Shown: positions 7,347-15,265, counted from the stretch's first letter. The stretch: 15,398 nucleotides of DNA from Candidatus Segatella mututuai (GCA_002439605.1 DJOI01000076.1:6241-21638), one strand, 5' to 3'. Numbers and translations: made by a program. The notes: a model not told the origin generated them from the letters alone.

Positions 7347-8273
7347 ATGGCTATCAATCAATTGAACAAATATGTCTGGCTCGTGGAGACTATCCATCGG
7401 GCAAGGAACAGAGGTGGCATCACCCTGAAGGAGATTCAAAGCAGATGGTTGGACTCTGACCTCAGCGAGGGAACGGAACTCTCTCGACGTACCTTCATCA
7501 ACAATCTCCATGCCATCGAGGAACTGTTTGAGATAAACATCGAATGCGGCAGCGGATTCCGCTATCACATAGAGTATGGCGACTGCTTCGAGGAAGGAAG
7601 TGCCAGGAACTGGTTGCTCAACGCATTCTCACTCAACGCCATGGTGGGCAACAGCCGCAAGCTCAAGGATAGGGTTCTCCTGGAGGACATGCCATCGGGC
7701 AGGAACTTCTTGGAGGACATCATCAAGGCCATGCGTGACAACCACGTTATCTTCGTGTCATACTATAGCTACAACACCGAGGAGTATCATGAGTTTGACA
7801 TCCATCCTTATTTCGTGAAAGCCTTCAAGAAACGTTGGTACGTTGTGGCCTATAGTCCTGGCACACACGATATCCGTTGCTATGCGCTCGACCGCATGGA
7901 GAATGTCATCATCTCGGACAAAGTGTTCAAGATGCCAAAGAATTTGGAGCCGGCAGAATACTTCAAGGATTGCTTCGGCATCATCAGCAACAAGAATTCT
8001 GAGGTTCAGAAGATTGTGCTCAAGGTGGATGCTTTCCAAAGCAATTATATCCGGAACCTCCCCCTCCATGTCTCCCAAAAGGAAACGAAGCGTACCGATG
8101 AATACTCCATCTTTGAGTATCACTTGAAGCCAGAGTTTGATTTCGAGCAGGAGATTTTCTCCAACATGGACACCATGGAGGTGTTGGAACCACAATGGCT
8201 AAGAGATGAAGTGGCAGAAAGGTTGAAGAACCTTGCAAAGAAATACCACTTTTCTATATCATCAAACCAATAA
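7347..8273 (+). CDS. WYL-domain transcriptional regulator
   Basis: A 308-residue protein with an N-terminal winged helix-turn-helix (about residues 23-65: GITLKEIQSRW, then LSRRTFINNLHAIEELF) and a central WYL domain (about 125-195) with R-W-Y-V-V-A-Y in the place of the name-giving motif and YALDRMENV after it. A C-terminal WCX-like part follows to residue 300. WYL proteins bind small ligands or nucleic acid and control defence, DNA-damage and phage-related genes. An in-frame TTG at 7341 is possible, but the ATG at 7347 is preferred. The gene converges on the DUF262 gene, with only 15 nt between the two stop codons, so the transcripts may overlap and interfere. Its composition (29 of 60 G+C at 7501-7560) resembles the core genome rather than its AT-rich neighbour. 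The candidate operator lies in its own promoter, which suggests autoregulation. Confidence 0.9.
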   Translation: MAINQLNKYVWLVETIHRARNRGGITLKEIQSRWLDSDLSEGTELSRRTFINNLHAIEELFEINIECGSGFRYHIEYGDCFEEGSARNWLLNAFSLNAMVGNSRKLKDRVLLEDMPSGRNFLEDIIKAMRDNHVIFVSYYSYNTEEYHEFDIHPYFVKAFKKRWYVVAYSPGTHDIRCYALDRMENVIISDKVFKMPKNLEPAEYFKDCFGIISNKNSEVQKIVLKVDAFQSNYIRNLPLHVSQKETKRTDEYSIFEYHLKPEFDFEQEIFSNMDTMEVLEPQWLRDEVAERLKNLAKKYHFSISSNQ

Positions 8274-8288
8274 GTATAGAAATAATGC

Positions 8289-10742
8289 TTATTGTATTAT
8301 AGGCAATTTCAATAATTCTTCAATGATACTATTAGGCTCTAAGCCTTTAGCATCAAAGCAAAAGTATTTCTCAACTTCTGTTGATTTCGATTTCGCTTCA
8401 TCCCTAACTGCATAATTGTCTGGATTTTCATCTGTCATCAAATACACGTAATCATTTCGATACCATTGATAATTTCTTCCAGCATATTTAAAATTGATGT
8501 CATTCCCAAATAACAAGTTTGTTCCTGGAACTCTACAATTATCATCTATCGTTATACCATCTGTTCCCAACAAAAAGACATTTCTTTTCTGTGCGTCCAG
8601 AAATATACCTGGACCGCTTGGATATATTGCCAAATGTCCATTGTATCCACTACGAATCCATGAATTAGGAATTTTTTCGGCAACATAATCCAACATATTG
8701 GTATTTGAGAGGAGATAAAGTACATGCAATGCTTCCTCATCAGAGTCCGTCAAATTCCTTACTTCACACAAGTTTCCCATTAATAATTCATGTATTGGAG
8801 CACAAATATTCTTGTTGGTTAAATAATACATCCAAGATGTTGGTAAATTATTGAATGTACGATGAGACCATGTCAACACATTATAATATTGATCTTTTGT
8901 AAAACAACTTATCAAAATTTTTAACAGTAACATATTATCATACTTCTCTTTCATAACAGGCTTATCCTGCTGCGGATCTGTTTCCACAAAGAAAGTCCGT
9001 ACCGTATCCCATTTTTTATCAAAATTTACCCAATCGACACAACCTGTTGCGTCTGTAAAAAGAAAGTTTATGGTACCCTTAAAGAAAGAGTATTTTTCTG
9101 CATCAATGATTATTTCCTCCCATGTATGATACAAACTTCCATCATTCTTAATACTTGTTCCTTGATATTTACGCAAGTTTCCATCTCCATCAATTATTTG
9201 TTTAGCCTTTACAATTTCTTCATTCCATTTTTTTTCAATGACACCGACCTTGCCTGCATTCACTTCTTGCCGGCACAAACTATGATATACATTATGGCTA
9301 TCCAACCCAGACAGTAATTCCATAACACTCCTGATAGCAGCAGTACTTCTGATAGAAGAACGGCCTTCTTCGTCAGTACAAGATACCATATTCCAAACGA
9401 TACGCATCCAGGGACTTAAAGTTTTCACAGAACCTTTCCCTTCTATAAAATATTTACAAAGCGCAAAAAAGACGACTCTTTGAATCTGATTGATAGAACT
9501 TACCTTTATTTCATCTTGTGGACCTTTCTCGTATTTCGGTATGAATGAGAAATTTACATTACAAGAAAATTGGAATAGCGTAAGATTATTTTCCTTTATA
9601 TAATTTTTGAAATTGCTTAAGAGGATTTCTAATCGCTCAAAGAATTGCGCAGGAATTTTCCCCCGTTCATAAAGATAGGGTTCTATCCCCCAATAGTTCA
9701 TATAATCATCTGCATTCAAGTGAATATAGGATTGATTTTTAGCCTCTACATTGTTTATCGTTTCTCCATTGTCAGTAATTCGCCCTATTCTCAAAAGATA
9801 TTTTTCCGATTCATCAGTTTCTTTACCATCAACTTTGCTTAGTTTTGTCATAAATAATTCTTCCCAGAAAAAACGATTTAAGAATGTCAAATAGATTTCA
9901 TCAATACTATAATTCTCAGAATGGTTTTTCCAAAATAAGTTCGTCCATTCCGTATCAAGCAATATAGCTATACCACTCTGTGGATTTTGAAATCGTTCCC
10001 AGTCTTTACCTTTTTGTTCGTTAATATAACCTACTAAATCCGCCTTAAAATTTTCAAAAGGAGTAAGTTGTTTGCCACGTGCATTCATTTTTATATAGAG
10101 GTCATCAGACAAACCGAAATTATCAAGATGAACATTATAGAAGACTATACATGCTCCTTCTGTCAAAGACTTCCAATATTTTGCAAAATCTTCAACTGTT
10201 TTATTAGCAAAAATAGGTTCAATTCCATCAAACTCAAATAACTGAGTTTTTTCTCCAGACAACATTCTTAACATTGACTGAATTGTAGGATCTTGTTCCC
10301 AAGTTGAATAAAACCAAGTTTGTTTTCTGATAAATTCATTGATTCCCTCTAAACCATCATAATTTTCAAATAATTCCGAACGGCACAATTGCTGACAGAA
10401 CTCACGAGAAGAAATTCTTGTCTCATACGTAAAATTGTTTAATAAAACTGATGCCATTTCAAGACATCCTGCTCGCAATGCCACATACCAATGGAGAAGC
10501 CAAAGGGTTGTCAAACGCTGTTGACCATCCAATGGATAAAACTTTTTACCTTTAGAAGATCCATAGACGAAGTCTAAAACAAGTTCTTTTGAGTTATCTT
10601 CTAAAGCTTGTTTCAAGTTAGAAAGAAAAGTTTGGCGTATAAATGCTTTTCCTTTTCGTCCTTGCGCATAATCACGCTGTATAATAGGAATCTCTACAAT
10701 ATTATCCTTTAAAAAGTTCCAAAATGTTGTTTTATCATTCAT
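8289..10742 (-). CDS. DUF262 (GmrS-like) protein, 817 residues, no visible HNH motif
   Basis: The N-terminal third is a DUF262 domain: E17-I-P-I-I-Q22-R23-D-Y25 (family P-x-x-Q-R-x-Y), L71-D72-G-Q-Q-R76-L-T-T (the D-G-Q-Q-R motif linked to nucleotide binding and hydrolysis) and N220-A-R-G223-K-Q-L-T-P-F-E230-N-F-K233 (family N-x-R-G-x-x-L-x-x-x-E-x-x-K). In GmrSD, SspE and BrxU such domains sense modified phage DNA and use NTP. The remaining 550 residues show no EHI-type HNH motif; the end (after about 700) is rich in aromatic residues and could form a separate recognition domain, but I recognise no family. The start overlaps the end of the upstream DUF262/HNH gene by 8 nt, so the two are probably translated together and may form a complex. 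Very AT-rich: 10 of 60 G+C at 8881-8940. Confidence 0.85.
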   Translation of the reverse strand: MNDKTTFWNFLKDNIVEIPIIQRDYAQGRKGKAFIRQTFLSNLKQALEDNSKELVLDFVYGSSKGKKFYPLDGQQRLTTLWLLHWYVALRAGCLEMASVLLNNFTYETRISSREFCQQLCRSELFENYDGLEGINEFIRKQTWFYSTWEQDPTIQSMLRMLSGEKTQLFEFDGIEPIFANKTVEDFAKYWKSLTEGACIVFYNVHLDNFGLSDDLYIKMNARGKQLTPFENFKADLVGYINEQKGKDWERFQNPQSGIAILLDTEWTNLFWKNHSENYSIDEIYLTFLNRFFWEELFMTKLSKVDGKETDESEKYLLRIGRITDNGETINNVEAKNQSYIHLNADDYMNYWGIEPYLYERGKIPAQFFERLEILLSNFKNYIKENNLTLFQFSCNVNFSFIPKYEKGPQDEIKVSSINQIQRVVFFALCKYFIEGKGSVKTLSPWMRIVWNMVSCTDEEGRSSIRSTAAIRSVMELLSGLDSHNVYHSLCRQEVNAGKVGVIEKKWNEEIVKAKQIIDGDGNLRKYQGTSIKNDGSLYHTWEEIIIDAEKYSFFKGTINFLFTDATGCVDWVNFDKKWDTVRTFFVETDPQQDKPVMKEKYDNMLLLKILISCFTKDQYYNVLTWSHRTFNNLPTSWMYYLTNKNICAPIHELLMGNLCEVRNLTDSDEEALHVLYLLSNTNMLDYVAEKIPNSWIRSGYNGHLAIYPSGPGIFLDAQKRNVFLLGTDGITIDDNCRVPGTNLLFGNDINFKYAGRNYQWYRNDYVYLMTDENPDNYAVRDEAKSKSTEVEKYFCFDAKGLEPNSIIEELLKLPIIQ

Positions 10743-12576
10743 TATCGCTTGCTTTTAATTGATTAATACACATAGCTATATCTGCTAAATATGCCTTAGC
10801 ATCTGATTTTGTCCAATAATTATTATCACCAATAGCTGGTGAATAATATTTTAGAAATACATTTCTTGTACAAGGAGGGACAAAAGACGAAGCTGCCTTT
10901 TCTGCCTTTCCTTTCTCAAACAGACCGCCACGTGTTATTTTAGGTATTGGTATTAACTCACCTTTATCCTTACCAATAACAATTCTTCTTTTTGCTGAGA
11001 ATATAGAGTTACCATAACTACGATTAGTCGAAGAATCCAGTAATGTATAATTCCATATTTGGTTCTTTTCTTCTTGAGTCCAATTATTTTCATCCCCAAT
11101 TTTAGATTTGAATTGCTCATAACATTTTGTAATGGCATTTTTATTTGTCCTTGCTTCATTTATCGCAGTTTCTATCAAGTGCTGCTCTTTAGAACTCACA
11201 GATAAGTAAATATTAAGAAGCCACTCCTTTTGGGTATCTACATCATCTTCCTCGTTGGTTGTATTCGAATTGATATGTTCTACATCCCACCCCTCTAATT
11301 TATATAAATGAAATGGAAATTTATAGTAAGTGCACATAGAATATTTAGAATTTGCACACTGCGCCATATTTTGATTCAAGACCGTTTGAATATTATGAAA
11401 TAATAATATAGGTCTGCATTTCCCTTTATTGGAGCCATCAATGTTATATTTGAAGTCCAATTCTGGCTTTTCTACAACCGACAATATTTCGCTTTTGAGC
11501 CACTGCATAAAAGCCTCCTTATCTGAAAACTTATGCAAATACTCAGAACATAAAAATTGCGCATTATACTTGCCGCAAGCAATCAAGAAGCCAACGTAGT
11601 GATATAACACAATATCATTATACCACTCTTTGAAAATCATATAATATGTTTTTACTTTTTGCCAAGCTTTTTCAACATCCTGTTCATTTTTAAAATAGCA
11701 ATAAAAATATCGGAAAGTACGGTATTCATCATTACCAACTTCCACAAGTTGACTCTGTGGTATCTCCAAACTATTTTTCTCGCAAACTAAGTTAAAAATT
11801 AAATCGATACGAGTTGGACGTTCATATCCCACCTCATGTAGCATTAGCCAAAACTCATCATTTTGCAATGAGTTCTCTATTATATCCCATTGACCAGCAA
11901 TTTCTTGCTGCCTAAGGCGTATATATTCATAGTCTATATTCGTAAAATTTGAACTATTTAAAAAGAGAGCTTTGATAAGTTCTGAATTCGTCAAAGATAT
12001 TTTACCGATATTCAAACGTGTGAAGACTTTGATAGGATTTGCCTCTACTGTTTCATACCAAATAAAACGGACTTTATTCAAAAGTTTTTCCTTGTCTATG
12101 CCACACTCTTTATTAAAAGCTTTTACTGTATTATATGCTTCGTTCATAAAATAGCTATCAATGTTATCTTTAGATTTTTTGTCATCTAAAAACAACTTAG
12201 CACAGTCTTTACCTGTTTCATATTTTATAGAAAACATATTCTTTTCACCAAGAAAAGTTAGAATAATAAATATCGTAGTTAAGCGTTGCTGTCCATCTAT
12301 AACTTCCCAAGAACCTTTAAGAAGTTTCGTGACATCAGCTATAGAACTTGCTTCTTCCTTAATTTTACGAAAAACGGCATTATCATCCATTTTTTTCTTC
12401 ACAACTAATGGTTGCAAACAATAAAATCCCTTAGAGTCATCAAAGCTTTTTATGTCTTCTAAAAGTTCACGTACTTGTTGTTTAGACCATCTATACCCAC
12501 GCTGGTACTTTGGAATAAAGAATTCTTTATCCAGCAATTCTTGTATAGAAATTAAAGATATTTTATTCTCATTCAT
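10735..12576 (-). CDS. DUF262 + HNH (DUF1524) GmrSD-type restriction-like protein
   Basis: A 613-residue protein with both halves of a GmrSD-type enzyme. The N-terminal DUF262 domain shows F20-I-P-K-Y-Q25-R26-G-Y28-R-W30, V-I-D94-G-Q-Q-R98-L-T-T and F-T-R-L-N-I-G-K-I-S-L-T-N-S-E (a variant of N-x-R-G). The C-terminal DUF1524/HNH part shows W430-D-V-E433-H434-I-N436 and W508-N509-Y-T-L-L-D-x-x-x-N518-R-x-x-G-N523, followed by F-S-A-K-R-R. This is the D/E-H-I ... N-x-x-L-L ... N pattern expected of its metal-dependent nuclease core. Known relatives cut modified DNA (type IV restriction) or act in phosphorothioate- and BREX-linked defence; the trigger here is unknown. It is the first gene of the AT-rich pair (15 of 60 G+C at 11641-11700), with its own -7 box at 12605-12598 and the second DUF262 gene overlapping its end. 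Confidence 0.88.
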   Translation of the reverse strand: MNENKISLISIQELLDKEFFIPKYQRGYRWSKQQVRELLEDIKSFDDSKGFYCLQPLVVKKKMDDNAVFRKIKEEASSIADVTKLLKGSWEVIDGQQRLTTIFIILTFLGEKNMFSIKYETGKDCAKLFLDDKKSKDNIDSYFMNEAYNTVKAFNKECGIDKEKLLNKVRFIWYETVEANPIKVFTRLNIGKISLTNSELIKALFLNSSNFTNIDYEYIRLRQQEIAGQWDIIENSLQNDEFWLMLHEVGYERPTRIDLIFNLVCEKNSLEIPQSQLVEVGNDEYRTFRYFYCYFKNEQDVEKAWQKVKTYYMIFKEWYNDIVLYHYVGFLIACGKYNAQFLCSEYLHKFSDKEAFMQWLKSEILSVVEKPELDFKYNIDGSNKGKCRPILLFHNIQTVLNQNMAQCANSKYSMCTYYKFPFHLYKLEGWDVEHINSNTTNEEDDVDTQKEWLLNIYLSVSSKEQHLIETAINEARTNKNAITKCYEQFKSKIGDENNWTQEEKNQIWNYTLLDSSTNRSYGNSIFSAKRRIVIGKDKGELIPIPKITRGGLFEKGKAEKAASSFVPPCTRNVFLKYYSPAIGDNNYWTKSDAKAYLADIAMCINQLKASDNE

Positions 12577-12592
12577 ATTATATGCTTATTAT

Positions 12593-12643
12593 TTTTGCAA
12601 AATTAAACTTTTTTTGCAGGACATATACCAGCCTTCTGCAAAA
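12593..12643 (-). promoter_or_regulatory. promoter of the DUF262 pair with TTTTGCA palindromes
   Basis: Read on the minus strand, TAATTTTG (12605-12598) is an exact TAnnTTTG -7 box 21 nt before the ATG. It is overlapped by the perfect 10-bp palindrome TTTTGCAAAA (12593-12602). Upstream, TTTTGCAG (12643-12636) and CTGCAAAA (12619-12612) form a perfect 8-bp inverted repeat around the -33 region. On the plus strand the two left-hand copies of TTTTGCA start 19 nt apart, about two helix turns. This arrangement suits an operator, but the same inverted repeat might instead act as a hairpin at the end of the HAD gene transcript. Confidence 0.55.
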
Positions 12644-12645
12644 CT

Positions 12646-13125
12646 TTAATATAAATTAAGGTTAATCATTGTATTCAAGATTTCTAATGATGCCATCGCA
12701 TCAGCCGTACTAAAACCTTTGCTTCCTTCTATTTTCACAAGATGTTCACGTTGATTGAATAGGATATCCTCTTCGTCATCGAGAATGACATAACGATATG
12801 GCTCCTTGGCATTCAGCCTCAACCATTCTGCGATTTCAAGGCCTTTTGCCGCATGTAAACCTTGCCATTGTTCTGTTCCATCAACACTACTGAAAGAAAT
12901 CAAATTGCAAGAAGGTGTCAAACCTGTGACCTCGCCAGGCAAGTGATGTTCCTTCCATAATTGTTGCATACACTCCATGCCTTGCAATCGCCAAGTGGAA
13001 GAAATGATGACCTTGGCACCACTTCTTTCCAACAAATAGCGAAAATTAGTTGTCGTTTTCTTATCAAACCTACCATTAGGCGTGTTGATTACCCCATCGA
13101 AATCTAAAAATATATACTTCTCCAT
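12646..13125 (-). CDS. HAD superfamily phosphatase-like protein (RNA-repair-associated type)
   Basis: A compact 159-residue HAD protein. Motif I is F6-L-D8-F-D10-G-V-I-N, with D8 the likely nucleophile and D10 the acid. Motif II is V-I-I-S42-S43-T44-W45-R46, a candidate motif III lysine is K94, and motif IV is V-I-L-D116-D117-E-E-D. The S-S-T-W-R and L-D-D-E-x-D forms are typical of the HAD group found in Swiss-army-knife RNA repair proteins (HAD_SAK_2 type), so a 5'/3'-end phosphatase role on nucleic acid is a reasonable guess. No cap insertion is large enough to suggest a small-metabolite enzyme, although that remains possible. It lies 25 nt after the AAA+ ATPase gene, so the two are probably co-transcribed. 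Composition (27 of 60 G+C at 12781-12840) fits the ATPase and not the DUF262 pair. Confidence 0.85.
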   Translation of the reverse strand: MEKYIFLDFDGVINTPNGRFDKKTTTNFRYLLERSGAKVIISSTWRLQGMECMQQLWKEHHLPGEVTGLTPSCNLISFSSVDGTEQWQGLHAAKGLEIAEWLRLNAKEPYRYVILDDEEDILFNQREHLVKIEGSKGFSTADAMASLEILNTMINLNLY

Positions 13126-13150
13126 ACCTATTCTTTTTATTTACAAGCGG

Positions 13151-14824
13151 TTAGAACCCGACTTTTCTCTTTGAATAGCTTCCTCCCAATCTCTCGCTCT
13201 CACAAAACTCTGTGAGGGATTTGACCGTATTCTCTGGCTTGCCATGCAATATAGACTGGATGATATAATGTCGGGCAATGTTCTCTATCTCACCTCCGCT
13301 GAAATCATACTTGCCAGCCAAGTAACCGACATCGGTACCATTCAAAGCTGGTATCATCGATTGCCAAATCTTGGAACGGCAGTCCAAATTTGGCCTCTCA
13401 AACTTTATCTTATAGAGAAACCGACGCTCAAAAGCCTTGTCCATATTCTCGGCGAGGTTGGTCGTGGCGATGAGGATGCCATCCAATTGCTCTATCTCCT
13501 GAAGGATGATATTCTGAATGCTGTTCTCCATTTTCTCAACGGCTCTTTCCGCCCCAACCTGGCGCTTGCCGATGATGGCATCCGCCTCGTTGAACAGGAG
13601 AATAGGTGCCTTGGCTGATTGTTTCACCTTCTGCTTATAGTCATCGAAGATGCCCTTGATATTCTTCTCGCTCTCGCCTACCCACATACTTTTGATTTCT
13701 GATACGTTCACCTGAATCAAGTCACGACCTGTCTTCTTCGCTATCTGAAGAACAGTTTCTGTCTTGCCTGTGCCAGGTGCCCCATAGAAAAGGCAAGCAA
13801 AGCCACTTCTGAAATTGGTTTCCTTCAAGCGGTTTCTGATGCTCTGATAGTGCTCCTCATCCAAGAGTGTAGCTAACTCGCCCACTTGCTTACTCTCCTT
13901 ACTGTTGTAGAACAATTGCTTGGGCTTGATGTCCTCAAAGGATATCATGCCACCCTTTGGGTGAGAGCCACGCATGGACGAAAGGTTAAGCTCCGAGAAG
14001 AGCTGCTTCTTGGCATCGTCCGTAATCTTGAAGGATTCCCTGTCCACGAAACCATCGTCATTGGTGTATTCGATAAACTTCTCCACAAAGAACAAGTGGT
14101 CGCCTTGGCTCAAGCCTCTCTTCGCCCATCTCCAGGCAGCCTCGCCTTCCTCATATAGAAATTCCAAGTCATGGTAGCGGATGTCATCGTCGCCATTTAT
14201 GACAAATAGCGTACAGAACAAAATGAAAAGCGGGAAGTCAACATCATCCGTATCAACATCGAATGAGGCCATTGCCTTGACAAAATCCAATTTTTCATTC
14301 TTCGATACCAATGCCCTTAATTTCTTTCTCAGCACTTGCTTGTCTATCTTTCTACGGCGGCATTTCGTGAACAGCTCGTCGAATTTGTCAAACAGCTCTC
14401 TTGCAGTAAGTTCTTCCACATCTGATGGAACATAAGGCTCATTATGCTGGAATGCCTCCATCACCTCCACAGGGATGGAATAGTAAAGGCCATTATCCTT
14501 ATAGCGGCAAATATATTCCTTGTCAACAAGCTCTTGTGTCTCTTTGGCGTATCGAAGCAAGCTAAGGATGCGGCAATCCAAGAAATCCGTATAGTCAGAA
14601 AACTGGATATGGCTGTCATCGTATCTGTCGGCAAACAGGGCCATGATGGTACTGGCTCGCTTGGATATTCCTAGTTTATCGGAGACAAAACTGAGATGTG
14701 AATCAGCCTCCTGGTAGAACTTCTCACCAAGAGAGGAATTCTTAGCCTTATCTACGATTATTTCGAATGCTTGGAGCAAGTCCATTTGCTCCATATCTTT
14801 TTTACCTGACGTTTGCATAACCAT
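13151..14824 (-). CDS. AAA+ ATPase with uncharacterised N-terminal half
   Basis: A 557-residue protein. The C-terminal AAA+ module (about 320-530) is complete: Walker A G348-A-P-G-T-G-K354-T355, the pore-like S-M-W-V-G-E-S-E-K segment, Walker B I-L-L-F-N412-E413-A-D, sensor 1 I-A-T-T-N, arginine finger E466-R-R-F, and the sensor 2 area F-S-G-G-E-I-E-N-I. Asparagine replaces the usual first aspartate of Walker B, while the catalytic glutamate is kept. The overall type is close to the Cdc48/FtsH-like classic clade that remodels or unfolds proteins. The first 300 residues are largely helical and charged, with no domain I recognise; they may bind the target or partner. ATGs at 14824 and 14818 are both possible starts. 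It sits between a small acidic protein gene (110 nt upstream) and the HAD gene (25 nt downstream), probably in one operon. Confidence 0.88.
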   Translation of the reverse strand: MVMQTSGKKDMEQMDLLQAFEIIVDKAKNSSLGEKFYQEADSHLSFVSDKLGISKRASTIMALFADRYDDSHIQFSDYTDFLDCRILSLLRYAKETQELVDKEYICRYKDNGLYYSIPVEVMEAFQHNEPYVPSDVEELTARELFDKFDELFTKCRRRKIDKQVLRKKLRALVSKNEKLDFVKAMASFDVDTDDVDFPLFILFCTLFVINGDDDIRYHDLEFLYEEGEAAWRWAKRGLSQGDHLFFVEKFIEYTNDDGFVDRESFKITDDAKKQLFSELNLSSMRGSHPKGGMISFEDIKPKQLFYNSKESKQVGELATLLDEEHYQSIRNRLKETNFRSGFACLFYGAPGTGKTETVLQIAKKTGRDLIQVNVSEIKSMWVGESEKNIKGIFDDYKQKVKQSAKAPILLFNEADAIIGKRQVGAERAVEKMENSIQNIILQEIEQLDGILIATTNLAENMDKAFERRFLYKIKFERPNLDCRSKIWQSMIPALNGTDVGYLAGKYDFSGGEIENIARHYIIQSILHGKPENTVKSLTEFCESERLGGSYSKRKVGF

Positions 14825-14934
14825 AACAATACAACATTAATACATACAATTTTCTCTATGAGGGAAAGACTTCTAAAGTCCGTACCTCCCAAGATGGTTC
14901 TCAAATAAGGTTTATTATCCATAATAGTCTATAT

Positions 14935-15252
14935 TTATAGAGCGAAATCATCCTCTTCCTCATCTTCACCATTTGGGAACATGACACTTCTCTCATACTC
15001 TGGATCATAGAAATCATACTCATCTTTCGCCAAATTGATTAGCTTCTGGATATGGCAGATTTTTTCTGATTCTGGAAACTGGAGATGCTCACGATTGAAC
15101 TCCAAAATCTCGTTCAATTCTCTCTCGAAGGAACAAACCTCAGACTGAAAGTCATCCATGTCAAACTCAGGATCATTGAAGAGGTCATTATCAAGTGCCT
15201 CGTTCAAGCGATTCTCCATCTTCTCCAATTGCTCTTTTATCGTTCTATCCAT
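14935..15252 (-). CDS. small acidic hypothetical protein
   Basis: A 105-residue protein of no family that I recognise. It is strongly acidic, with an aspartate/glutamate-rich tail (G-E-D-E-E-E-D-D-F-A-L) and two helices likely to form a coiled coil (IKEQLEKMENRLNEALDN, and then FQSEVCSFERELNEILEFN). There is no signal peptide or membrane segment, so it is expected in the cytoplasm. It is the first minus-strand gene visible before the AAA+ ATPase, 110 nt away, and may be an adaptor, substrate or inhibitor of that ATPase. The C-terminal hydrophobic end F-A-L after an acidic run recalls the unstructured tags engaged by AAA+ machines, but this is only a suggestion. Composition (25 of 60 G+C at 15121-15180) matches the ATPase. 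Confidence 0.72.
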   Translation of the reverse strand: MDRTIKEQLEKMENRLNEALDNDLFNDPEFDMDDFQSEVCSFERELNEILEFNREHLQFPESEKICHIQKLINLAKDEYDFYDPEYERSVMFPNGEDEEEDDFAL

Positions 15253-15265
15253 TTTCTTTATCTTT

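Larger units (their letters stand above)
8285..12590. repeat. 9-bp direct repeat bracketing the DUF262 gene pair
   Basis: ATGCTTATT occurs at 8285-8293, covering the stop codon of the 817-residue gene, and at 12582-12590, just before the start codon of the 613-residue gene. The two copies enclose both DUF262 genes and almost nothing else, and the enclosed DNA is clearly richer in AT than either flank. It could be a target-site duplication or a recombination footprint, but a chance match between AT-rich edges is not excluded. Confidence 0.45.

Noticed and set aside
12612..12643. TTTTGCAG/CTGCAAAA as a terminator of the HAD gene
   Set aside because: Only 8 bp with a 16-nt loop; on the minus strand an A-run, not a T-run, follows at once. 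Treated instead as a possible operator.
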